From positions 9,775,113 through 9,839,112 of the forward strand of contig RPFO01000080.1 in assembly GCA_009746045.1 (NCBI GenBank): 64,000 nucleotides of DNA. The letters run 5' to 3'. The notes under the pieces were generated by a model that saw only the letters and a list, made by a program, of their open reading frames with translations, ran no database searches and was not told the DNA's origin. The DNA is from Mesostigma viride (Eukaryota > Streptophyta > Mesostigmatophyceae > Mesostigmatales > Mesostigmataceae). Shown here piece by piece: positions 11,010 through 21,900 of the stretch. The position numbers and the translations under genes are program-made. Within the stretch, counting starts at the first letter, position 1. Each line of letters begins with the position of its first letter.

Positions 11010-11260
11010 CTAGGTCCTAGTTACAGGGGTGTGGGCACCGCGGCCCGAATCGCTATGAATGCCATACTTGGTCACACGCGGAGCCCCCACAGGCTTGGGG
11101 GTGGTCTCCTTCATCACTACTTGCCATCTATCCTTGCGCACCATCTGCCTCCATATTACAGACAAACCAGGAGGCTGCCCGGGGGTGAGCCCGTCACGTC
11201 TAGTGTAGCACATGTCCATGCCGAGTCTATCACGAAAAGTCCACGGGTGGCCAACCCCTT

Positions 11261-13165
11261 GGAATTAATTAAGGGGAGGGTCCCATAGAAATATATCAAA
11301 ACTTACCCCCCCTAATAACTACAGAAATGCAACTGTCAACCACTGAATGATGTTTGGGGACCATAAACATGATGTTTGGGCATGCATACCACCACTTGTT
11401 GGGGGTACTACCCCCAGCCATACACCGGCTATGAGCTAAAAATAGAAAAAAACGCTGTCCGGGGCACATCTTGCCCAGAACAGTGGGAGAACCAGTTGCA
11501 TGAAAAAAGCACAACCCGTATAAAAATGTCATGGGACATTGTTTCTACCTAATTGGATCAACAAAATCAGCACATCCCTTTGAGTTATTAATTTTTGGGC
11601 CAAAAATACGCTTTTTTAGGCGGGGCGTCCCCATACACACTCATAACACATCAATTAGGCCTGAAAAGCACAAGTCAAATTCTGTCATGACCATAGAAGG
11701 CACTGTCAAAGTTTGGTGGCATTCTGAGCTCAGCTGTAGCAGTTATTAATTTTGGCAGTTGGCCACCTGTGCAGACGCTAAGGAAGGCATTAGTGAGTAT
11801 TAAGGCACACTAACACTTCCTATGCCATCCAAAAGGCTCCTGACCATGCCCAATTCGACCACAATGTACAAGGAGGTGGCTGGGCACGTCATGTGCCCTT
11901 GCCTTACCTCGACACGGGCAACCTGTTGCGTGTGTGCACAACAATGAGGCAGGTAGCTCTACATGCCTAGCCAACACTTCTAAAGCATATTCCAGGTTTA
12001 TGGTGTGGGCATCATCCCAAAACCAAGCTCAAACACACCCTAGAAAGCCATATCCACTAATTGCCCAACAAGGGTAACAACAGACAGTCCACAGAGAAAG
12101 CAGAATTATCATACATGCTGCTTGCCAAGGCTTCTTACCATGGTTACCTTGCCTTGCTAGCATATGAATTAGGGCTCTCCCATTTTAGTGGGAGAAAGGC
12201 CAACAAGACAACGATAACCCCTACCTACGTGCAGTTCCACCCATGCAGTATGCCCCTCAGAAAAACCACTGCCACCTTTCTTTCCAGCGCAATTGTTTGC
12301 CAAGAAACAAACTCAAGCTTGTGAGCCTCTAACCACAATGAAGCCTCTGCTAAGAAAGGCCGCGTCAATATTCACACAAAACTGAGTGCTGTTAGCAATC
12401 TCCTTCCAAGAAACCACTCAGCAAATCCCTGACAACTTGACGATATGCCACGGTCACGCTTTGACACATCCCAGCCATGCAACGTACATAAAAACCACTG
12501 AAAGGTGCCAGGAATCTGGCGATGCGCAGCACGGAATGGCATTATACCTGGCGCTAACTGCACGGAAAGAAGCCGAAAACTTGCGTTGATAACCCATAAA
12601 GGAAGCGAAACATTCATAGGGTCACGTTGATCACACGATCGTACCATTACCGGAATTGTCCTTCGCCCAGCGGCGCAAGAAAGAACAACCTTCCATGGAA
12701 TAATAAGACGCGCATCCCGCGAGCCTGGAGAGTGTCTTACCGATCATGACGGAAATCTTGCCGAAACCCAGCAAATTTTTTAAAGCTTTACCAATAACGA
12801 TTTAAACGCATCCTTGACGCTTGGTAAAGCCCATAAAACCTGACAATCACCGCCGCCAGCGTGCATTCTAATTTATTCCTCTCGACGAAAACATCAGATT
12901 GGACCCCCGTGGCGATGGTCATCAATAAAATCATCGACACTGCAAAAAACGCGAACTCCGCTACGAAGTAGTATCATTTACTCATCATCTTTAAGATTCG
13001 CTCAGTTTCTCTGCATTCCGCAAGCTATCTTTTTCTACTCTGCCTGAAAGCACGTCGCCATGGCCAGCTCCGGTAGGGGTGCGCGCCCCGTGCACCACTT
13101 TTTCACGGTACGGACGGGTACCGCGAATTTTTCGGCGCCAAAATATTCGCGCCGGGACCGTCCCC
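11261..13165. other. Intergenic, no gene recognised
   Basis: About 1.9 kb of mixed sequence with only short frames lacking motifs. A region of GCGCCAAAATATTCGCGCC dyad symmetry occurs at about 13134-13153. Confidence 0.5.
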
Positions 13166-13266
13166 TTAATTAATTAATAGACACGTGACTGCGTCACGTG
13201 AGCATAAGTCCTCAGTGGGAGGGGAACATGGGATGCAATGGATGGTATAAGCTATCTAGGTCCTAG
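13166..13266 (-). mobile_element. LINE tail fragment, minus strand
   Basis: A 100-bp minus-strand copy of the LINE 3' untranslated region: TTAA repeat, hairpin, down to CTAGGTCCTAG. It ends at the same CTAGGTCCTA point where copy D inserted into D'. No target duplication was found. Confidence 0.75.
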
Positions 13267-13342
13267 GTCTTGGAAAAAGGGTGCGTAACTAGCTAGCTTC
13301 ACAAATCTGACGACAGTATATTGTTACGGCCAATATGTCCAC

Positions 13343-14055
13343 TCCCCGCCCTACCCCGGATCCTCAAGCGTGACCTCTTCAAGATCGTCATTCTGACGAT
13401 CCTGACCTACGGCGCCGAGACCTGGACACTGACGCAGGAGCTGGAGCAACGACTCGACGGCGCCGTCACCAAGATGCTGCGCAAGGCCCTTAACATCCCC
13501 TTTCTTTGGGCTTTGGTTTGCACATTAGTAATGAGGATTTGTACGCTGATTTGCCCTATGTTTCCCACATTATTAGGCACAGGCGCCTGGGCCTAGCCGG
13601 GCACCTGGCCCGCACAGATCAGGTAGATACCTCAGATAGACTAGCTGGCACCAAGCCCGCCCAGCCTGGGCGATATGTCCTCACCTGGCGTGCCCCCGGC
13701 CGCGCGCGGCAGGGCCGCCACCCGTGGACTTTTCGTGATAGACTCGGCATGGACATGTGCTACACTAGACGTGACGGGCTCACCCCCGGGCAGCCTCCTG
13801 GTTTGTCTGTAATATGGAGGCAGATGGTGCGCAAGGATAGATGGCAAGTAGTGATGAAGGAGACCACCCCCAAGCCTGTGGGGGCTCCGCGTGTGACCAA
13901 GTATGGCATTCATAGCGATTCGGGGTGCGGTGCCCACGCGCCCCTGTAACTAGGACCTAGATAGCTTATACCATCCATTCCATCCCATGTTCCCCTCCCA
14001 CTGAGGACTTCTGCTCACGTCATGACGCAGTCACGTGTCTATTAATTAATTAATT
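13343..14055 (+). mobile_element. LINE copy E, strongly 5'-truncated
   Basis: Starts in the thumb region and runs to the usual hairpin and (TTAA)n tail. An 11-bp target duplication with one mismatch flanks it: AATATGTC-C-AC at 13332-13342 and AATATGTC-A-AC at 14056-14066. It carries the 11-bp insertion near 13501, which splits the C-terminal frame in two (about 13340-13596 and 13506-13949). Confidence 0.85.
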
Positions 14056-14091
14056 AATATGTCAACTAACGAACCCTAAATAAACAGGCTT

Positions 14092-14495
14092 GGACGGAAC
14101 AGGCGGCCCAGCACGTCCTCGTCCGGGATCCACTTTCTTTGTGGCTCCTGCGACGCCTGGCGGCTGGCCAGCCCCCGGATGCACTTCTTTTTCGGGGTTT
14201 AACGTACAGCCAGGCTAGGCAGCAGTGGGAGGCTGTGCAGGCCCGCATGGGCATCCCGGGGATGTTTTCTTTTCACAGCCTCCGGCATGGGGGGACGACG
14301 CACGAAGCCATCGCTGGCGAGTTGCCGGAGGCCATTCAGCTGCGCGGCCGGTGTGCTTCGGCCCTCTCGGTCACGCGCTACATTGGCCTCCACCGCAGCC
14401 TCCTTGGGCGCGACATCCCGCCCGCCCTCTGGGCTCAGGCCCTGGGTTTTGACCCAGCGGCTTTCCGGCGCCACTTCGGTGGCGTCGAGTTTTGA
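14092..14495 (+). pseudogene. Tyrosine recombinase C-terminal fragment (DIRS-like)
   Basis: A continuous frame from about 14092 to TGA 14493 encodes the catalytic end of a tyrosine recombinase. It has F-S-F-H-S-L-R-H-G-G (the H-x-x-R box), R-G-R-C-A-S-A and the tyrosine nucleophile in V-T-R-Y-I-G-L-H-R-S-L-L. It is homologous to, but clearly diverged from, the recombinase of the complete element at 30224-31327. The first catalytic arginine region and everything upstream is missing. A GACCTCACCC/GGGAGGTC hairpin lies about 45 bp past the stop (14535-14563). Confidence 0.8.
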
Positions 14496-14500
14496 CGTCT

Positions 14501-14887
14501 TCCTGTCTTTATCTCTTGTCTTTTAGCTATCAACTGACCTCACCCTTGTGTGGGAGGTCAGGGGGGAAATGGTTTAACTAACCCGAGGGTGAACCTGGGT
14601 TGGGACAAAGTACCCCCATAGCTAGGTAGTTTAAGCTTTCTTTTTTGCATGTCCTACGTATTTTCGGCTGTTAGCCATGTAGGGAGATGTGGGCAGAGCA
14701 GGGGCACAGCTGCTGTGGGCTGGCCCTGCACATTCACATAGTGTGCTCACCCTAGCATACAGATGGCCGTGTTGCCATCTGGTAGACAAGTCTGTGTTAT
14801 TCCACCGTATAGAGCTAGCACACATATTGTAATAAATTTGATGTTTTGTGGTGATGCATGCAAAGCAAGGCAAGGCCAGAAATGGAT
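14501..14887. other. Intergenic with fold-back satellite piece
   Basis: No gene. About 14776-14836 repeats ~55 bp of the fold-back element next to it (from the TTGCCATCTGGTAGACA phrase through GCTAGCACACATATTGTAA), so this is a third partial copy. Confidence 0.6.
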
Positions 14888-15456
14888 TTGGTGAGCTATG
14901 CTCATTTTATCTATGACTAACCTGCTGAGCGGAGAATGCAACGCCGTATAGCACAAAAAGAAAAAATAATTTTAGAAAAAAAATATTTTTTGCGCTGGCA
15001 CCTGTACCCCAGCCACCCAGGTAGGGGTTGGCTGGACAGGTGGTTGCTATAAAAGGTGGGTTTCCATTCTAGGGAAGCAGGTTGTTGCTTTTGCCTCCCA
15101 CCCACCCACCCTTGCCATCTGGTAGACATGTCTGTGTTATTCCACCGTATAGAGCTAGCACACCAGTCTTTTTTTACAATATGTGTGCTAGCTCTATACG
15201 GTGGAATAACACAGACATGTCTACCAGATGGCAAGGGTGGGTGGGTGGGAGGCAAAAGAAACAACCTGCTTCCCTAGAATGGAAGCCCACCTTTTATAGC
15301 AACCACCTGTCCAGCCAACCCCTACCTGGGTGGCTGGGGTACAGGTGCCAGCACAAAAAATATTTTTTCTAAAATTATTTTTTCCTTTTGTGCTATACGG
15401 CGTTGCATTCTCCGCTTAGCAGGTTAGTCATAGATAAAATGAGCATAGCTCACCAA
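14888..15456. mobile_element. Fold-back element / near-perfect palindrome, ~275-bp arms
   Basis: Left arm 14888-15163 and right arm 15183-15456 are reverse complements with only scattered differences, around a 19-bp loop. The arms contain CCCACCCACCC, GGTAGGGGTTGGCTGG and an A/T-rich (A)n-TATTTTTT segment. No coding capacity was seen. This fits a fold-back transposon or a MITE pair in tail-to-tail inversion. Confidence 0.9.
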
Positions 15457-17440
15457 GTCTGCGCGATTTTGAGAACAGCTATCATGCGGTCCCATAGCTT
15501 GGGGAGAGCATGCACTATGAGAACTACAACGATGATGCACAACCTGTGTACAGCCATCACCAATATTTGACGATGTCGTATAAGCTACACTATAAGGCTA
15601 GATGTGCAACATACGCTACTAGGCTGATGTCTTATAACCTACGCTACTAGGCTGAATGTACAACACACAAACTGATGTAGCCACATGTGTTGGTAAACTT
15701 AGGCACTTCACACCCACATACAGCTGGGCTGGCTGGGGGCTTCGCCCCCGACCCCACGCTCATGCACACCACTGCATGATCGAGCGCCTGCACTACCTAC
15801 ACCATGCTTCACTTAGACAGCGCTGCTTTCTCAGCTCCTGCTTGTCTTAGCCAACCACGAATGACTGTTAAGCAGGTCAAAGGCTTGCTTCTGTGGTGCC
15901 GCCAGAAGGCTGCAACGGGGCCAGGGACTCCTTCAGCTGGATCCAGCGTGAGAAATATTCTGTGGAACGTGCTGTGTGATGCCACAGCATGCCCTGCATA
16001 TTAAGATGCCACAGATTTATTGGTGCATGGGGTGGGTGGGGGTTGCAAAAGGTCCACTCCTCCTCAGCAATAGCAGGCAGGTAGAATCAGGGACAAGACA
16101 GAACCCAAAGTGGCTGGACAGTATTGCAGGGAACATAACGCAAAACAAAACACAATCTTAAGAAGTTGTAAGAAGACTGCTTTGCTATGAAAGCCAACTG
16201 TTTGCACCAATCACACATAGTCACAGCCAATCCTTACACCTATATAAAGAGGACTTGGTGACCGTGTGTCGCCTAATTAGGCAGTGAATCGTGATGGAAA
16301 AATCAGCCATTTGGGGGTGCTCCAGAGATCGACAGACGAATCCCAGATACAGTACGCGCGAAGCGCCAAGCGAGCGAAGCGAGCAGCCCCTTCAGCAGCC
16401 TCCTCTCTGGAGCGCAGCGAAGGAGCACGTGACAATTCCTCTCCGGAGCGCAGCAAACGAGCACCTTACTACAGGGAAAAAGGGACGGAAGGAATTTCAG
16501 CACGGGACAAAACTAGCCACGGGCCATTTCAGCGAGGGTCGGTAGGAAACCAGCGCCAACGGGCCACGGGCCACCAACTATAGCCACTCCAGCGCCCAGC
16601 AGTGCGTGGCCGGCGCCGGCCCACCAATTTAGCAGCGTGCAGCATCGGGGCCCAGCATGAAATTTCAAATGATGGCCGTGGGAAGACAGGATGAGACGCT
16701 TTCGAATGTCGTTTCATGCACTCATATGCTTCGAGGCTGTCTGTTTGCTTTGTGTTTCCGTCAGCAGTGGGAATGGAGGCCCATTTTGCTCGGCAACAAC
16801 ATTTGTTGCGTCACTTCCCGCATGGCAGGTATGCCTCTCGCCCTGTGTTGCTGTATTTCGATTGGGGACCCGTTCGAACGCCTTTCCATTCCTTAGCCTG
16901 CACTCACGCATTATTTTGCGTTCATATTGTGTTTCGTTCTTTCGTTCGTTCGTTTTGTGTTTCGGTCAGCCACGGCACCGTTGGCATTCCAGGCCTCTCC
17001 GGAGAGTCATTCTCTGTCTAGCAGGTGTGCCATCGTCCTTCTAACTGCCGCGTCTGTTGTGTTTTGACATGATCACTGTGCTGTAAAATGTCCCTCAATT
17101 GCTTTGTTGACTGATTTGGGGGTTGCAGCGACCGCTTCTCCATGTGTTACACCATAGCTGCAACTCCCCCCAGCACCTGCCACCCACCCACCTGACTTGG
17201 AGCAACTCCTCCCTGTTCCTGTTTTTCTGCATCTGCGTGGGCTGTTGTTTTGAAAGCAGCTATGCTGCCTGCGGGGAATGGCATGGACCAGGGCGTTGTA
17301 TCCTGAGCGTCAAGCCCAAAACGGCCGGGGAAATACACTTTGGATTTTGAGCTTGATTTTGTTTTGTAAATTTTCATTATCAATCTGCAGGGGACCTTTA
17401 CCGGGCATTTTTGGAATCACTAGATTAATTCATTAAAGGA
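15457..17440. other. Intergenic, no gene recognised
   Basis: About 2 kb with only short frames. About 16360-16475 has AGCGAAGCGAGC / GGAGCGCAGCGAA motifs resembling the 35-bp repeats at 63118-63292. A TTCGTTCGTTCGTT run lies near 16940. Confidence 0.45.
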
Positions 17441-17511
17441 GACAGTGTCTCTACCTTTTTCATGTTTCAAGAGCTATCATGGCAATGGTAATCCTCTCAC
17501 CCACACTGTTC

Positions 17512-18185
17512 ACCAAGCACACGTTCAGCCCACTGACCAAGCACACGTGCCACCCACTGACCAAGCACACGTGCCACCCACTGACCACGCACACGTGCCA
17601 CCCACTGACCAAGCACACGTGCCACCCACTGACCAAGCACACGTTCCACGCACTGACCAAGCACACGTTCCACCCACTGACCAAGCACACGTGCCACCCA
17701 CTGACCACGCACACGCTCCACCCACTGACCAAGCACACGTGCCACCCACTGACCAAGCACACGTGCCACCCACTGACCAAGCACACGTGCCACCCACTGA
17801 CCAAGCACACGTGCCACCCACTGACCAAGCACACGTTCCACGCACTGACCAAGCACACGTTCCACCCACTGACCAAGCACACGTGCCACCCACTGACCAC
17901 GCACACGCTCCACCCACTGACCACGCACACGTGCCACCCACTGACCAAGCACACGTGCCACCCACTGACCAAGCACACGTTCCACGCACTGACCAAGCAC
18001 ACGTTCCACCCACTGACCAAGCACACGTGCCACCCACTGACCACGCACACGCTCCACCCACTGACCAAGCACACGTGCCACCCACTGACCAAGCACACGT
18101 GCCACCCACTGACCACGCACACGTGCCACCCACTGACCAAGCACACGCTCCACCCACTGACCACGCACGGGTGCACCATACTGAC
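17512..18185. repeat. 24-bp minisatellite, ~28 units, with CACGTG in most units
   Basis: The unit is close to GACCAAGCACACGTGCCACC + CACT (24 bp). Because 24 is a multiple of three, several frames stay open on both strands; one ATG-initiated plus frame (17479-18192) reads as an eight-residue repeat, as does the GTG frame from 17445. Variant units recur in order. The block with amino-acid variants PRT, PPT, PPT, then H-A-H-A occurs three times (units 6-9, 14-17 and 20-23), showing higher-order duplication. I treat the open frames as a by-product of the repeat. Confidence 0.95.
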
Positions 18186-18353
18186 CAACTGAAAGCACGG
18201 GCTAGTACCATCATCCACGGGTTGTCCAGGTGCTGCCAAGTTGCCCTAGCCCCTACACTGCACTCTCCCACCGAACCAAACAGCCAAGCAAACAACCCAA
18301 CCACCAATGAAAGCAAACGGCGTGTCTCTTCACCCCAATAAAAAAGTATGTGC

Positions 18354-18564
18354 AGTTATTCATGCCTGAAGTTGGGTTGGCTTAAGTTGTGTCCACGCCT
18401 TAAGTTGGGTCGCATAGGATTTTGGCATTCTAAGTTCAAAGTAGTTCAGAATAGTATGTTTTAGTATCTTCAGTTCAAATTCGTACCATCAAGTAGAGTC
18501 ATTCACGCCTTAAGTTGGGTTGACCCCTCAAAAACCTCAAACCCAACTTGCGGCATGAATGACT
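18354..18564. mobile_element. MITE-like element with ~25-bp inverted ends
   Basis: The ends AGTTATTCATGCCTGAAGTT and (reverse complement) AGTCATTCATGCCGCAAGTT match closely, followed by GGGTT on both sides. The interior repeats a CTTAAGTTGGGT phrase. It has no coding capacity. A target duplication is not clear. Confidence 0.5.
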
Positions 18565-18694
18565 GTAACAGTAGGGGCTTGGTCCCTACCGGGTCTACTT
18601 GTGTGACAATAAAAGGAAAAAATAGTATAGATCAACAATTTACTATTAATTTATTATTAACAATTCACTATTAATAATTCACTGCTGAGGAACA

Positions 18695-18916
18695 CTAAAG
18701 ATTGCGCTGTAAGATAAAGATAATGCTGGCTCCTCCATTCATGCCCAGCTTGCCGCTTGTCAGCTGCTGAAGTATCCGCGCTGCATCAGAGAGACTTACC
18801 CCAGCATAGTCCGATTGCCTTCGTTGTTCCAGGGAGCGCATGGCCTCTGCTAGCACTGTCAGCAAGGCAGCTTCGTTCGCCTCTCGAGGGAAAAGCGATT
18901 CCAGCAGGCGGCGTCC
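18695..18916 (-). CDS. Glycosyltransferase last exon
   Basis: The acceptor follows a pyrimidine tract (TTTCCTACACCCCTGCAG at 18934-18917). It encodes G-R-R-L-L-E-S-L-F and L-E-Q-R-R-Q-S-D-Y-A-G, the helical C-terminus typical of the family, and ends at TAG 18695. A strong GTAAGT lies inside (about 18800). A short intron to an acceptor at about 18707 would leave only three codons, so an alternative spliced end exists. Confidence 0.75.
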   Translation of the reverse strand, partial: GRRLLESLFPREANEAALLTVLAEAMRSLEQRRQSDYAGVSLSDAARILQQLTSGKLGMNGGASIIFILQRNL

Positions 18917-21900
18917 CTGCAGGGGTGTAGGAAACAAGGCCCAGTAGGAAATTTCGATAACGGATAACCGAAGGATGCGTGCTTCTCGATCAGGAACACT
19001 CTGATGATCTGTAACAAAAGAATCATCGCAAGAAGTGCGGCAAACAATGCATTGCATCGCCTGGGCATTGGCTGCGGCTGTCACTGCTGAGCACATCACT
19101 CATGGGAAAGGCCTGTACAACTGTCAGCACAAGGGAGTGTCATCATCAGCAAAAAGCTGGTTGTTTTCCGCATGTTGATAGTGAGAGGCAATCCATCGAT
19201 GTGCGACCCAGTGGGCATGCTGTGCCAGCCTCTGGTAACGTGCCAGCCTCTGGTACATTCCTGGTGATGACCTTCTCCGCCTGTATCGAGTTTATGCCAA
19301 GTATCAGTAACATGGGCAGCCAGCGAGTCAGGCCACCAACATCCACGAACTAACACGAAAGCTATCTGAGCTAATATATAATTTTAGCAAACGAGTCTCG
19401 AACAAGCTTTTTCCCTCTGCTGCGGCCTTTTTACCCTGCCCCGCAAAACTTCTTGTTGTCTTAATCCATCACTACCACGAACTAAGCATGATGATCTCCA
19501 GCTTTACCCAAACTGCAGCCCAAATCGAAAGCCTGAGCACATGGGGACATTATTATTATTAGAAACATAACTCCGTTGGGAGTACATGTAGCACATGGGG
19601 ACATAGTGGGCGCATTCGAGGGCGGCTTGGGCGACAGGGACACCAGCGGCTACTAAAGCAGTAGAGGAGGCACTAAAAGTGCGCTCCTCACAAAGGCTTG
19701 GAAAAGAGACGAAAAAGAGACAATGGGTGGGTCCATACCGTGGCTCGGCACCTCGTCCACAGATCACGGTCGGAGTAAAGCGCGACCGCGTCACGGATGA
19801 TGTCAGCAGCGACGGTGGAGCTGTACAGCCCGCCCCACTCCCTCACCGCAAGGAGCGGATTTGCATCCGTCCCCTGTGCGGCATCTGCCGGCCCGTGCAA
19901 ACAACGGTCAAATGGCAAAACATGGGCCCGATGGCCAACGACGGTGGCAAAATAAACCGCCACAAGGCAGTCAGGGATATATTGCAGGACCGTGAGGTTT
20001 CATGCCATAGTTCCTAGATACAGTGGTGAAAATCTAGTTAGACAACTGTTGCATATTTCACAGATCTGCTGGGTGTTTTAAATGGTGACATGTGGTGTGG
20101 CATGCTGTGCTGTTTTTTGCGTCACGTTGTATTGTATCGCGCTGCTTCGGGTTGTGTTGTGGTGTGTTGTGGTGTGTTGAGCCATGCTGTTTCGTGTTGC
20201 GTTATACTGTCGCTGTGTGCTATATCTATACTACAGTAAAACATAGTCATGTTTTGGGCTTTGGTGACAAGGACAGTGCCGAACTTTGCCAGGCATCCCT
20301 TCGGGCATCCCATGTGCAGGGTGAGCCGCTGCTTTCTTTTGTTGTTGGAAAAGCATAAGTGGCTGGATGTGAAATATAAGTGAAATGGCTGATGAATAAA
20401 TGCAGGGTTCTGAACGCATAGGACAGCGCATGACACAGGGTCAACCCAGTCTGTACTAAAGTTGACATGAGCCATGGAGCCACAGCCACTTACCCTCACC
20501 ATCAAAGTTCTGTATGCGAGCTCACTGGTCATGGCTTACATGTTCAACATGGTGGTGTTTGTGTACAAGTCCCAGCCATAAGGAAAGATTAGGTACTCCA
20601 CATAAACTGGGGAAATAAGAAGCATGACATACTGCTATAAAAAACTGCTCACTATGGCCCTGGATTTTGTTGTAGGAGAGGCTAGCTCCAACAGATTGGT
20701 AACAAAAAATGGCAACAGACGCTGCACGTCGATCACTTATCTGGTAGGTGCCCTTACCTTGTAATCAGCGGTGGAGCCAGACAGGAGAAAACAAAGAAGC
20801 GCAAAAACAGAGAACAAACACAACCAAAACAGAGAACAAACGCAAACAAAACCGAGAAAAAAGGCAAACAAACGTATGCTAACGCTTCCTGCAATTCTGC
20901 GTTCGCAGAACTGTCAGTATTGTTGATACGTGCTCACTTATATAGAAAACTTACACAGAAAAATATACTGGTCATCCCTTGTTCCGCGTCACCTGACATC
21001 ACGGCATTTGAAAATCATTATTGCTTCCGAATCAAGGCCATGTTAAGCATTACTGGGCTTGCCCTGATAGCCCCATGGAAACGTACGGGTCATGTCGTCT
21101 TCCACAAACAGGCCTTCCGCGCCGATGGGTGTCGTGCACACGGGCAGGCCCTGCTGCCAGCTGTCCACGATCTTGCCCTTAATTCCCGCGCCGTAACGCA
21201 GGGGAGACAGGCACACTGAGCCCCACAAGAACAGGACCGATGGGCGTGGCCAACAAAAGCATCAAAGAATACATGCCCGCCCTCTCTTCGGTCAATTAAA
21301 AGTTACAATATATATAGGAGTGTGGATACTGCTGTAAAAATTATGTTCTTAGGATTTCAAAGTTAATATCCACAAGTAAAAAAGGCTTCACACAGCAGCA
21401 ATCAAAGACAAAAGGGGGGGGTCAACAATAGCATAACACGGCGGGAAGAGGGGAAAAAAAGGTTTAAGGAAAAAAGTTACATTATATGAACAAGTGTTAA
21501 GTCCAGGCTAGGACTGGAAGCAGACGCAGGCTGACGGAAGAAAACGGAGGCCGACAAAGGCATCCCGCATAAGCCCATACATGGCTGGGAGAGGAACAAA
21601 CTTTATTCAGCTATGATTTTACTACTTAAATATTCCCCTGTGAATCAGTTCTAGTTTTCATAGTCCAAACTCATGCCTTAGCAGAAAGCGAGCAGCAACG
21701 CACCAGCAGCAACAGGACACCGGGGTATGCCTCCTCAACACCTTGACATTGGGCCATGCCTCCTTAGCACCGTCTTTGGCTTTGTAGGCGGCGGCCGTCA
21801 AGGCTTTGTGCCTGCTCTTACCTCGATTTCTACCAGGCCACGCCGATTAAGACAATCCTTGGCTATATAAGCAGCCGATGCCTCCTACCCTTGTGCCGGG

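Larger units (their letters stand above)
9697..11248 (-). mobile_element. LINE copy D', minus strand, split by copy D
   Basis: A 5'-truncated minus-strand LINE made of 9697-9800 (tail) plus 11020-11248 (end of coding region). The 12-bp duplication GGCCAACCCCTT (9685-9696 and 11249-11260) flanks the whole. It was interrupted later by copy D, so the pieces look like inverted repeats bounding D. Removing D and one copy of its target restores a continuous 3' region. Confidence 0.85.

Noticed and set aside
17512-18185. CRISPR-like array
   Set aside because: Units are contiguous with no unique spacers, in a eukaryotic context.
17445-18341. 298-codon ORF with D-Q-A-H-V-P-P-T repeats as a real protein
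   Set aside because: It starts with GTG, and several frames across the array are open on both strands only because the unit is 24 bp.
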